A DNA stretch of 64,000 bases from Euphorbia lathyris (lineage: Eukaryota > Streptophyta > Magnoliopsida > Malpighiales > Euphorbiaceae), in NCBI RefSeq assembly GCF_963576675.1, contig NC_088916.1, positions 80,183,501 through 80,247,500 of the forward strand, written 5' to 3'. The position numbers were made by a program, and so were the translations under genes. Below are positions 44,730 through 55,379 of this stretch, one piece after another (positions within the stretch are counted from its first letter, which is position 1; every line of letters begins with the position of its first letter). The notes beneath the pieces are model-generated. The model had not been told where the DNA came from, searched no databases, and worked only from the letters and a program-made list of their open reading frames with translations.

Positions 44730-46380
44730 TAACAATTAAGAGTATTTTTATTTTATTTTTAATTATATTTATTTGGTTCATAAATTATCAAATTAATAAA
44801 AAACGTTAAATGTCCATTATGTGATTTATGGTTTCGAATTAGGGAGTTGTGTTTTGTTGATAGGTAAGAATAATATTTTTAAGATAAAAATGTCACTGGT
44901 TGTAATCAGAACTTAATAATGTAATTTAAAATACGTTGTTTTGTAAATAAAACACAACACATTTCTATTTGCAAATTTTTAAACCACAAGCCTCCGTTTA
45001 TAAATTACAAGTATTTTTATTTTTTGTACTTTTTCCTATGACGATTAAACTTTAACAAAACTAACATTATGCACTAAACTTCAAAACGTAATATAAATGT
45101 CATTAAATTTTACATTTTTTAACATTATAATCACTAAACTTCAACTAACGCTTCAAAATAACAACTCATGACACTTCTAAATAGAAAATTTCAAGAATTG
45201 ATAATATTTTATGCAACTTTAATTCTTCATTTTTTTGTTTTGAGGTAATTTATGTGTTGTTTTGTTATGAGAGAGAAAATGTATGTTTAGAGAGAGAAAC
45301 TCTGGAATTTTGGAAAATAAAAAAATATGGTTCCATGGCAAATGTGGCTCTAAACAACTTTAATTCTTGATCATTTCCATTTTGAGTCTGTCTTAAGTTT
45401 TAATGGTCATAATATTAGAAATTATAAAGTTGACTGATTTTTATATTATGTTTTAAAGTTTAATTGTCATATCGTGAAAATGAGTAAAGTTCAGTAGTTA
45501 TGGGTGTAATTTATCCAAATATCATATCGAATTTAAAGACATTTCATCCTCCAACTTATTCTGAAATCACATAAAATGCAAACTCTTACTTTCTTAACCA
45601 ACTAAATTCTGAATTCCAACTTGTTATATGTTACTGATAAATAAAAGATATTAATTGATATTTTTCTGTTAAGGGTAATTATTTCAAATTTTTACCAAAC
45701 ACTTTTGTCTCCTGTTTAGAATTAAAAAAAAAAGTAGTTTCGAAAAATATAAATAAACGGAACAATTTTAAAATTTAAATATATCATTTATGACGTTAGA
45801 GATAAAATAAAATATTTTATCTTAAAGTTCTTTCAAATATTTCAGGAGTTTTTTCAATTAGTTTATTGTTTCATCTCTTTTGGAAGACATTTTTACCCTT
45901 AATTATTACCTTTTCACTCCAAATAAATGCTTTATCATGTCTTTATTTGTCATTTACCCAAACAACTATTATCAATCAGCTAAGTTTTAGCTGACAAGTT
46001 TACACAATCAACTGGTCAAATTAGTTAGTCAAATCAGCTAATAGCTAATGTAATAAGCTAACAGCTAATAGCCAAACAGGGCCAATGACAATTATTGGAA
46101 ATTATGGATATCATACAAAATGACATTACATGGTTAATATAAGCTACATCCTTTTGAGATTAAAAGACAAGTGCGATCTAAATTGCAATTAGTTCATAAT
46201 CTTCTATCGGATCTAAATTACAAACTGACTTGGACATCAGAGTAGGTTCGCCGGATTCTGACGCCATCTGACCTACGTTGTAGTTTTACACGTTATATAC
46301 AACGTCAGATTAGTAAGGCGACTTGAACACGTAAGCAATATCAGGTAACCAGTTATCAATATCCTAATGACCGAAAGGAA
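44730..46380. other. intergenic DNA downstream of gene C with MITE remnants
   Basis: At 45040-45515 there is a worn family-A-like MITE ('aaaactaacattatgcactaa', 'ttgttatgagagagaaaatg', 'gtgtaatttatcc'). At 45950-46085 there is the end of an 'agctaatagccaaacagggcc' element. No gene. Confidence 0.5.
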
Positions 46381-46387
46381 AGAAAAG

Positions 46388-49300
46388 CTATTCCAAGAGT
46401 TCAGCTACTCGGTAGCTTTGAATGGAATCAATAAGAGTCTCCTCAAGTGTTCTGCAACTCCAACCAAGCTTCTTTAGTTTCTCCGAACTCATCTTCGGTT
46501 CTTCGTGTTCTTCATCGAACCTGCAAATATTAAACAAGAACAAGAAGAGAGGAGGGTTAATTGCCCTCAAATTTATGAAACATAACACAAAACAATATAA
46601 AAGATTAATTTGTAACACTAAATGTAACGATCCGGTTCAGAGTGGTGGTGTCAAGATAGAAGGACCGAGTAAAGAGCGGTCCTAACGGAACTTAATCTCA
46701 CATCAGAAAAAGAGAGAGATAGAGTTATTGGGGTAATATTGTTAATGTGTTTTTTAATATACCTAGATGCTTTTTAAAGTCAGTGAAGTCTAAGAAGTTG
46801 AAGTTGGTCTGAAGCGGATAATATCTACATAATATTTTAGTGTTACAAATTAAGGTTTTGTGATATTTCTATATATGTTTTCCAAACGTCAGGTGTAACA
46901 GTTTGGTTCAATATCATGTAGATATTGTCCATTTTGACCTAAATCTAACAGATTGAGTCCCACAGCTTTAAAACGCGTCTATATGTACGAGAAATTCACC
47001 TTACAAATAAGCCCCATTCACTCCCTACCGGCTTAATACATCTTTAGCTCCTTTACTTATCCAAAAAGTCAACTACCCCTATGCTTTGAAAAACTCCTAT
47101 TTATCCTTGAACTTGCTTACAATATTATTGGTCCCCCAAACTTGTTTAAAATATACGCACATCAACTTATCCAAAATCCCTTTTTGCTCTGCCACTTGAA
47201 TTCTAGGGGGTTAATAATCCCCTGAAGTTTTTAAAGTGCAAGGGGCAGTTGACTTTCTAGACAAGTACAAAGACCTAGAGATGTATTAGGCCCTAGGGGT
47301 GTGCATCGGTTCGATTTAAACCGCATACCGAACCGAACCGAGTGAATTCGGGTTTTCGGTTTGGTTTTTTTAACAATTCGGTTCGGTATCGGTTTTAATT
47401 TTAAGTGTATTTCGATATTCGGTTCGGTTTGACAGAAAATGTAAAAAAACCGAACCGTACCGAATTACACATATTTTATATATATATATATATATATACA
47501 CATATATATTTGATTATACAAGTTTACTTTTTATTATTATTATTGAGATAATAACTCAATATAGATATATTTTGGAAATATTTCAATTTTTGTTGTTGTT
47601 GAGGTAAATTTAATGAGAAAATATAGTGATTTTTATTTGTTATTTTTAACTTAATTCGGTTTGTTCGGTTTAAACCGAACCGACACACATATTTCGGTTC
47701 GGTTTTAATTCGGTTTTACCTATTATTCGGTTCGGTGTCGGTTTGAATTATTTTGATCATTTCGGTATTCGGTTCGGTTCGGTTTTGTACCGATGCACAC
47801 CCCATAGGCCCTGTTCATTTCCGATATGAGATTCAGTCTATTCTTGCCCTATTGCCATCCGTTAGGCTGCTCTTTGCTTAAACCTTCTACCCTAGCACCA
47901 CCAACTTCAGACCGGATCGTTACATGAGGGACAACGAATGTAATTAACCCGAAAATTATTACCTTGGATAGTCATATTGAGGATAAAGAGACTTCAATTT
48001 GTGAATGAAATCCTTTGACATGATCATATGTGCTGCACATATGTATCTTCCTTCTGCTTCAGGTTTCTCGTATGCTAATACAAGTGCTTCAGCAACATCA
48101 CGAACATCCACTATTTTCTGCAGCCTGCTCTCCTTAGATTTCTGCCCCTCATCTGTGTGCAAAAAACATTTCAAAACTGTGGCGAAACCGGAACAAAATT
48201 CTCGAGAGTCAATGGACGAAAATGTGTTAAAAGTTACAACTTTCGTATTAGGAATTCCGTCACCAAAATTCATGTCAGTTTTGTCGGAGATTAATATAAG
48301 ATCTATGATTGGGCCTTAACTATCAGTTCGAGCTTTTAGTTCAATCGGTTCCATGACATGGTATCAGAGCCTCTAGGACCAAACGGTCGAGGGTTCGAGT
48401 CCTGGCAAACTCAAATTTGTGGAATTAAAAACACATGGCGGGATGGGCCTGTGTTGTGCACGCTGCAAGCCCAAAGGGCATTTGCGTGTGGGGTGTGTCG
48501 GAGATTAATATAAGATCGAGCGGCTCGGCATTGGGCTCGATAAAAGCTGTGTTCGGATTGATTTAAAACGAGCCGAGCTTGAGCACTACGAAACTCGGCT
48601 CGAAAGCTCGCGAGCAAATTTGGTTATAGGTTCATAAACAAGCTCGGTTATAATGTTCATGAACACGTTCGAGAGCAAACTTGGTTCCACTATTTTTTTT
48701 AATAATACTATTTCTATAAATGCCAAATGTAAAACAACGTAATTTTATGTAAACTTTAGTTTTGTAGGTTTCAAAACTATGTAGTTTTGTGTTAAAGAAA
48801 TTTCAAAGTTATTCACGAGTGAAGTTTATGAGCAGAATTAACAAGCTGCTTGCGAGCATATTACGAACATGATGTTGAGTTCAGCTCGCTAATTTTCTGA
48901 CGGGCTGAATATGAGTAAGCTTGGCTGAATGACAGCCCTAATTCTTGATAGCTAGGTTCTACCTAGTCTAAGTTTATAGAATTCACTAGTTCCTTCACAT
49001 GGATCAAAGTTTCTTAGCCAAAAAATTTAAGAGTTAACGACGGTTTATCATTGAAATTTGAATGCATGATAGAGGAGATTTGTGCTGCGCACGCTTCAAA
49101 CTCAAAAACATTTACGTGCACATGTGTGTCACTATGAGAAAGAGATAAATATTACACATGACGGCATTGGAGGATCAAAACAGATTATCGTGTTATGTAA
49201 TCTATATATTACACATGATTATATATTGGGATAAGGTGCAAAAATACCCCTAAGGTTTAGGGTCAGGAGCAATTTGAATGGTACAATTTTACCCCTAACA

Positions 49301-52300
49301 TTTGCAACCAAGAGCAATTTTCCCATAACGTTGACAAGTGGGTCAATTTGAAAAATAATTCATCAAACTGCCTTCTTGTTCATAAATCTTATCATCTAGG
49401 CTTCACATGTGCGCCATTTTATCATTCATTAGTAACAAATTACAAATATATGAATAGACGTGATTTTTTTTAAAGTTAAAAAGTATACTGTCTTTTGTAC
49501 GAGTTGGATAAAAAATATTCAAATAGTTCGCCAAATTTATAAATATTAATCATCAATTCTATTATTAAATCAGAGAAAATATAAAATATTTTTTCTAGAA
49601 CCAACTAATATGCAATTGCTGCAGAATAAAGAACAAAATACATGTGTTTTATAATAATGTCTGAAATTGATCAAACTTGCCAATGTTAGGAGTAAAATTG
49701 TTAGAAGTAAAATTGCTCGTTAGGGGTATTTTTACACCTTATCCTTTATATATGTGATATAAAGGCGTGTTAAATGGATTATTTTTGTCGTGTCAGAAAT
49801 TGTTACCTTTCAATTGCCTAAGAAGAAACAAGGTGCTTGAGTTTGCAGTAGACTGCAGAATTGGTCCAAGAACAAGAACAGGACATACTCTTACAACATC
49901 AAGCCCACTTCTTTGAGCAAACTCCAAAGCAGCACTTTCTGCTTCTGTTTTGGAAACGCCATACCAGTTCTGGTAATCAGAGACCAAAAAAACCAGTCAG
50001 AAAAACCCAAAGGTTGAATATATCCAACGCAACTGAACTTAGCTCAAAAAACCGAATGATCTGAACTGTAAGGGATTCTCATTAGTCACGTGGATTTGCT
50101 TAATGTGATATGATTAGCCTTTTATTGCTACGTGATAGCATAAGAGGAGATTTAGACAACGTATTACTTTAACCAAGTTCACAGGGATAGTAAGTTATTT
50201 TAAGCAAGTTCAAGAGGTTAATATGTCACTTTAAGTATGTTTAGAGCATCTCCAAAACCTCGAGCTCTTAAGTTAAAATTTGAAGAGACAGAGTTAAAAA
50301 CGAACTCCAACAGCCTCTCCGTTATTGAGGAGCATCTCTTCACTCCTAATCCCTCCTTATTTCATTTTTTTATTAATAATTTATTATCGAACAGTCTCTC
50401 TCCTCTCACGATTCTTTATTATTGAGCAGTCTCTCAACACTCCTAGTCCCTCTTTATATCATTTTTTTATGGGTTAAGGTGTTATCCCTAACGTTTTGGG
50501 CTAGGAGCAATTTTACCCTTAACGTCTAAAATGGTGCAATTTTACTCCTAACGTTGGAAGCCAAGAGCAATTTTACCCCTAACGTTGATAAATTGGGTCA
50601 ATTTCAAACACTATTATAAAACACATCTATTTTTGTTCATTATTCTGCACCAATTGCATAATAATTCGTTCTAAAAAAAGGATTTCATGTTTTTTATAAT
50701 TTAATAATAGAATTTGAGATTAATATTTATAAATTCGGTGGATTTTTTGAATTTTTTTTTGTCTAATCCGTCCAAAAAGACAGTATATTTTTTTTTTTCA
50801 CATCTCAACGAATGTTTGTGATTTGTTACTGATAAAATGACACAGTATGAAGTGTAGATAACAAGATTCATGACCGAGAAGACAGTTTTATGAATTATTT
50901 CTCAAATTGACCCAATTTATTAACGTTAGGGGTAAAATTGCTCTTGGCTTCTAATGTTAGGGGTAAAATTGCACCATTTTAGACGTTAGGGGTAAAATTG
51001 CTCCTAGTCCAAAACGTTAGGGGTATTTTTGCACCTTAACCCTTTTTTTATTAATAATTTATTATTGATGAGTGTATTTGCTGTCACTATTGACAAATAT
51101 AACAATATTTAGTAATTTTAACGATAAAATAATAAATAAGGAGTGAATAAGGGGAATACTATTGGAGTAATATGTATTAGTCACCTCTCAAATCACCAAG
51201 AGTCAATTGGAGATGCTCTTAGAGAGCTAATGAAACATCTCTCAAGTTCAGGGGTCTAATCGGTTTTTTGAAACAAATTTAGGACTTGTTATTAGAATCT
51301 TACGAACTGTACTATTCGATTGAGCTCTATTCCGAGCTAGATCTATTGACGAATCTAAATTACAACAGAATCTTACAATTTACAATTCGAATCATACGAT
51401 TTGATTCGATTCAACTCTATTTCGAGCCAGATATTCATTATCCCTCATCAAAAACTTTAACAACACTAACTACTAAACTTACTGTCTTCTAGTCCGATTG
51501 TTATTTATCAGGTTATCAACTCAAACTAGTTCCATTTTATCAATACCAAGTTGACAACCGGCAAAAAAAACAGAGTCAGCAACTCAAACTCTCTATCTCC
51601 ATTAAGTTACTAAACAGAGTCCGATTTGTGAATTAGTTTTATTAGGATTGCATTTGCATTAGATTTGAACTTTAAGTACTTAGTTAATATGATTTCTTTT
51701 TTAACATTACAATTGCATTTCTAGACTAATGTTTGATTCGATTCACGAGTCACGGTTCACAAAATGAGGGTTCTGATTCAAGAGTCGAATCTCGATTTGA
51801 AAACTATAGCCAAACTCAAATTAGACACAAGGAATGAAGATATTTAGGAAAGAGTTTTACATTGAGTTTCTTCTGAAATTCTGTGTCTGACCAACAAGTT
51901 TCATCCTTGACTTGATCCTTAGGCCAACTAGGATTCATGCTAACAGCAGCTCCAGAGGACACAACAATGGCTCTCTTTACTTTTGCCTCAACACAAGCAT
52001 TTAGTACATTCAGTGTGCCCTTAACTGCAGGATCAATCAATTCCACCTGCATTCAATTTTAACAATTAGGATAACTTGACCGTCTGACGGTCAGAATCCG
52101 TTTCATAAAAGTTACTGAACTTCACATTTGATTTGATTTCAGTGAAGTTAATTTCTATATAAAAACATAGCACAAAAGACTGGGCGCGAACAAGATTATA
52201 ATTTTCTAAAATTTTATTATTGCTTAGGATGGAGGGCGAGCCTTGGCGCAAAGGTAAACGTTGTTGTCGTGTGACCAAGAGGTCACGGGTTCGAGACTTA

Positions 52301-54023
52301 GAAGCAGCCTCTTGCCAAATCAGCTGGCAGGGGAAGGCTTGCCCCCAGTACACCCTTGTGGTGGGACCCCTCCCCGGACCCTCGCTCGACGGAGACGCGT
52401 AGTGCACCGAGCCGCCCTTATTATTGCTTAGGATATGCTACGTGACACACACGTAGATGTCATGTTTATGTCACGTCTGTCATAACACTCAAATATTCCG
52501 GTGTTGACGCTTAGTATATGCCAACTGTCTTCTATAGAATTACTGAAAGTTTGAAATCTATTTCATAGCGATCATTAAACTTCATTTACTTTCAATAAAA
52601 TAACTGAACTTCGAATTTAATTTTTGTACCGTTACTCCGATCAATTTGTGTATAAAAACTACCGGAATATTGACATGGCCTAGAAGACGGACCAACTAAA
52701 CATCACATTAGACAAGAATGTATTTTTTAAAAAATTACTATTTAGTATGTGCCATGGGATACATGTGGATTACATGTTTCTATCATGTCAGTTATAAAAG
52801 CCAAACATTTCGTTATTGAATCAAGACTCGTGGTATTAGAAGGACCCTCGGATCAGACACCACATGTCAAAACATGGACCGTCGGATCTGCCGAAGACTT
52901 CCATGGAACGTTTCCCATTAAGAAAAACTCGGATGCAGCTAGGTCAGAAGTCCTCCAAAGTCTCCATATCATGGAGGACTTCTCTCGAAGCCGGACTTCA
53001 AATAGAAGGAGTCCTCATACCAAAAGAATTTCTAGAAGAAGGGAGCGAGACAACCTTATAAATAGATACAAGGGTACGTTAACAGTACTATCTCGTAACT
53101 AGTCCTTACTCTCCTACCCTTCCAAACGCTTACTGACTTAGGTGTAAGAGTGGATTCGCTAGACTCCGACCCCTCTCTAACCTCCTGTACTGTTTTACAG
53201 GTTCAACCTTAAAAGAATCGAATCAGTCGTAAGTTCGGATACACAGTTATCTTTACTGTTTTCTATATCACTGACTCCCTAAACTTATTCATAAAAGTAG
53301 AAATTTGTTAATTAAACTTGCTTATTTCGTATCACCAACTCCCTAAACTTTTTATATTAGCTCCCTGAACTTTGCAAATATCTCATCATGTCCCTAAACT
53401 TTTTATATTAGCTCCCTGACAAGTGTCTCACCAGGTCCCTAAACTTGCTTATTAAATAAGCACTAAATACAAAAACCATAATACTAACTCTCGAATTTAA
53501 TAAGTTTTTGTATTCAGTTGTTACGGAATAAGCAAGTTCAGTGATTTGACGAGACATTTGCAGAGTGCAGGGAGCTAATCTATTTTTATGTAGCCGGTGA
53601 TACGCAATTAAAGAGAGTGTAGGTGCCCTCCAGTTCAGGTACTTGCCTGAGGATTTAGAACAGCAGAGGAAGGAAGTGGGCTAGCAACATGGAAAACACC
53701 AGAGCATCCATTAATTGCAGAGAGTAAAGCATTATAATCCAGCAAATCAGCTTCAAACAGCTTCAATTTCTCAGAAGCTCCTTCCAATTTATGCAAATGA
53801 GCAACCTTTTTCTCATCTCCTGCAAAAACATTTCAAATTTCATCAAATAAGAAAAACCCCCAAATCTCTTTCAAATAAATTGAAAAACATAGCATAGCAT
53901 ACCAGGATCTCTAACAGTTCCATGGACGATGTAGCCTTTTGAAAGAAGAAGCTTTGTCAGCCATGAACCTACAAACCCACTTGCCCCTGTCACACACACT
54001 ACTTCCCCTTTCAAATCTCCCAT
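46388..54023 (-). CDS. CCR-like NAD(P)-dependent reductase (gene C)
   Basis: Extended SDR of the cinnamoyl-CoA-reductase-like family, paralog of gene B. Presumed cytosolic NADPH-dependent carbonyl or CoA-ester reductase, substrate unknown. Six exons: 53903-54023, 53647-53819, 51861-52046, 49807-49969, 47963-48152, 46388-46520. They total 966 bp and join to 321 codons plus TAG without interruption. Seen: [11 protein letters not shown] (residues 11-21), [10 protein letters not shown], catalytic Ser in IVVSSGAA (128/129), Tyr163 and Lys167 in [47 protein letters not shown] at the C terminus. Start chosen at MGDLKGE, because an upstream in-frame ATG (54053) lies in the expected leader. Intron 2 begins GCAAGT after CAG, a GC-AG intron; the others are GT-AG. 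NWYGVSK differs from the NWYCYGK of true CCRs and from the NWYCLSK of gene B. Confidence 0.9.
46623..46847 (-). mobile_element. TRIM LTR (intron 5 of gene C)
   Basis: The plus strand begins 'tgtaacgatccggttcag' and ends '..atattttagtgttaca', with all family blocks in reverse ('aatctcacatcag', 'gcggataatatctacat'). It lies 46 bp from a second, oppositely oriented LTR. Flanking 5-mers do not match. Confidence 0.68.
47033..47288. mobile_element. small MITE (GGCTTAATACATC ends)
   Basis: 'ggcttaatacatctttagctcc' is mirrored by 'cctagagatgtattagg(cc)', with the inner 'aaagtcaactaccccta' against 'aggggcagttgactttc'. Resembles the repeats at 13850-14180 and 23930-24160. Confidence 0.6.
47295..47804. 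mobile_element. hAT-like MITE with perfect 8-bp TSD
   Basis: The left end AGGGGTGTGCATCGGTTCG is mirrored by CCGATGCACACCCC. The 8-bp duplication taggccct is perfect (47287-47294 and 47805-47812). The interior is rich in 'cggttcggttt' on both strands, related to 2318-3009 and 9336-9987. Confidence 0.8.
48282..48517 (+). mobile_element. TRIM-2 element with primer binding site (intron 4 of gene C)
   Basis: The ~77-bp 5' LTR (48282-48358) starts TGTCGGAGATTAATA and ends TTCCATGACA. It is immediately followed by tggtatcagagcc (48359-48371), the initiator tRNA-Met primer site. An internal region of ~125 bp follows, and the start of the 3' LTR at 48496 repeats the first ~22 bases before being cut. 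No coding capacity, as expected for a TRIM. Confidence 0.75.
48518..48945. mobile_element. hAT-like element (GAGCTCGGCTCG family) truncating the TRIM
   Basis: Degenerate 'gagcggctcggc', 'aaactcggctcgaaagctcg' and 'ttcagctcgctaattttctgacgggc' text, ending near 'tgaatgacagcccta'. The left end abuts the broken TRIM LTR. Termini are not sharply defined. Confidence 0.45.
49228..49744. mobile_element. MULE-like MITE, family B, copy 3 (intron 4 of gene C)
   Basis: 'gggataaggtgcaaaaatacc' to '..ggtatttttacaccttatcc'. Shorter arms than its relatives. Flanks are AT-rich (ttatatattg and tttatatatg), similar but not identical. Confidence 0.68.
50471..51042. mobile_element. MULE-like MITE, family B, copy 4 (intron 3 of gene C)
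   Basis: 'gggttaaggtgttatccctaa' to '..ggtatttttgcaccttaaccc', with a perfect 9-bp duplication tttttttat (50462-50470 and 51043-51051). This and the copy at 57342 define the family as Mutator-like. Confidence 0.8.
52231..52417 (+). mobile_element. tRNA-derived SINE, family 1 (intron 2 of gene C)
   Basis: The best copy in the window. Box A TGGCGCAAAGG fits TRGYNNARNNG, and box B GTTCGAGAC fits GWTCRANNC. The 187-bp body ends at GAGCCGCCC. A perfect 17-bp duplication ttattattgcttaggat flanks it (52214-52230 and 52418-52434). Same orientation as the window, antisense to gene C. Confidence 0.92.
52800..53260 (+). mobile_element. LTR-like remnant (intron 2 of gene C)
   Basis: Higher-GC block with 'ggaccctcggatcagacacc', a TATA-like 'cttataaatagatacaagg' (~53054), and downstream 'cgcttactgacttaggtgtaagagtgg', which resembles the leader end of Ty3-type LTRs. 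No partner LTR or coding domain. Also holds a 117-codon frame without a domain. Confidence 0.45.
53280..53600. mobile_element. MITE-like inverted repeat (intron 2 of gene C)
   Basis: 'caactccctaaacttttta' blocks on the left against 'gacgagacatttgcagagtg' on the right; the same family as in intron 1 of gene B (37200-37720). Confidence 0.45.
53641..53646 (-). other. GC donor of intron 2, gene C
   Basis: Minus strand CAG|GCAAGT. This is the strongest form of the rare GC-AG class: all positions other than the +2 C match the consensus. The reading frame needs this junction, because the next exon opens in phase with GTGGAATTG after CAG. Confidence 0.72.
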
Positions 54024-54063
54024 TTTATTGCATAAACTTGCCTTCTTTCTCACTGGATATTCT

Positions 54064-54270
54064 CCATTTATACTATTTTTTTTTTTTTTTTTTTTGATAG
54101 AAATGCCTTATCTCATTTCATTAACATAAAATAAAAACTACAAAATACAGCACAAAAATAAATCCAAAAATAAACCCACACAGTCTATACACAGCCTATA
54201 GCCAGTATAAGATCTACGAATCAAAAAAAAATGAGCAATAAAAGACTACAATGAGAAACCATTTATACTA
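54064..54270 (-). promoter_or_regulatory. gene C core promoter duplicated by a retroposon
   Basis: The 12-bp target duplication ccatttatacta (54064-54075 and 54259-54270) contains, on the minus strand, TATAAA. The gene-proximal copy (plus 54067-54072) lies 44 bases before the ATG at 54023. So the retroposon at 54076-54258 inserted at the TATA box and left one copy on each side. Initiation from the proximal TATA would give a very short leader. Confidence 0.6.
54076..54258 (-). mobile_element. 5'-truncated LINE-type retroposon in the gene C promoter
   Basis: 183 bp ending, on the minus strand, in a run of 20 A (plus 54076-54095). It is preceded by 'AATGAAATGAGATAAGGCA', typical in style of plant L1 3' ends. 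A perfect 12-bp duplication flanks it. It lies in the same orientation as gene C, immediately upstream. Confidence 0.82.
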
Positions 54271-54303
54271 ATTTGAATATAGGATAAAGGACAAATTTGA
54301 AAA

Positions 54304-54807
54304 GGCTTAATACATCCGCCCGAACTTCTACAAAAAGATTGATTGATCCTGAACTTTCAAAGTTTCTCGATAGGTCCCTGAATTTAGATAAAATGTTCAG
54401 TTAATCTCATGAACTTACATAAAATGTAATCAATTGATCACTCGGTTGCAAAAAAGTAAATTAAATGCGGAAGATGTATTCCACGCGTCTTAAAATGTTA
54501 TTACATAATTCAAAAATAGATTAAAAATGAAGTTATTACTTGTTCAACTATAAAACTTGTCTTCTCTAATATTAGAACTGCATAGCCCGATCTTGGTTGT
54601 TTTACTTTTTTTAAGATACGTGATATATATCTTCCGCATTTAACTTACATTTTTGCAATCGAGTGATTAATTGATTACATTTTGCGTAAGTTTAGGGGGC
54701 TAACTGAATATTTTATATAAGTTCAGGGGGCTATCGGGACATTTAGAAAGTTCAGGAGCCAATCAATATTTTTGGACAAGTTCAGGAGGCAAATGATGTA
54801 TTAAGCC
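54304..54807. mobile_element. MULE-like MITE, family C, copy 3
   Basis: 'ggcttaatacatccgcccg' to '..gcaaatgatgtattaagcc', arms ~130 bp, flanked by atttgaaaa on both sides (54295-54303 and 54808-54816). It lies 280 bp upstream of the gene C start. Confidence 0.78.
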
Positions 54808-55114
54808 ATTTGAAAATAACATTTTCCACTAAGTGCATATTTGGACGTAACTTATAAAATGGTCCAAATTCAATGGTAATTTTTTTTATGGATCTATTTG
54901 ATTTATCTGCTGTTTGATGTTAGAGATTTCCGACAAGTGTTATGGATTGCCTATTTTAATGCTTTTAGTGCCAAACACCTAAAACACGAGAAAATTGAAT
55001 AAACAAACAATGTGTTATTAAGAGTTTGTTACTAGCAGTGTAAATGATACAATTATACACGAGTTAATGTTTACAAATTTTGATAAAAAAAAACTTAGAG
55101 AGAGAAAATAAATA

Positions 55115-55374
55115 CTCCATCTGTTTCACAATACATGTGTTTTAAGGTTAAGACATAAGAATTAAGAAAAACAATTAATTTTAACTAAAAGACTTTGTTA
55201 CCTTTATATTAATTGCATCGACTAATTATTTTTATCAATTCTCAAAGTAAAAAGACAGTTTAAATGGGGTATATTTGGTAAAAATCAATTAATGTGCATG
55301 GATTGAATCAAAATAACATGTATTATGGAACAAAAAAAATCTCTAGAAATACATGTATTGTGGAACGAAGAGAG
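55115..55374. mobile_element. Stowaway-like MITE
   Basis: Ends CTCCATCTGTTTCACAATAC and GTATTGTGGAACGAAGAGAG, close to the Stowaway terminus CTCCCTCCRT, with TA on both sides. About 260 bp, AT-rich, non-coding. A Tc1/mariner-type derivative. Confidence 0.72.
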
Positions 55375-55379
55375 TATTT

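Larger units (their letters stand above)
46894..47924 (+). mobile_element. TRIM solo LTR with two nested MITEs (intron 5 of gene C)
   Basis: The LTR starts TGTAACAGTTTGG and ends GGATCGTTACA, flanked by tcagg and tgagg (4 of 5 alike). It is opened after 'cattcactccct' by a MITE at 47033-47288 and a hAT-like MITE at 47295-47804, then resumes 'atttccgatatgagattcag'. Confidence 0.68.

Noticed and set aside
52231..52417. tRNA gene suggested by box A and box B
   Set aside because: No cloverleaf; the body and target duplication identify a SINE. The same applies to 7959, 23506, 55555 and 5275.
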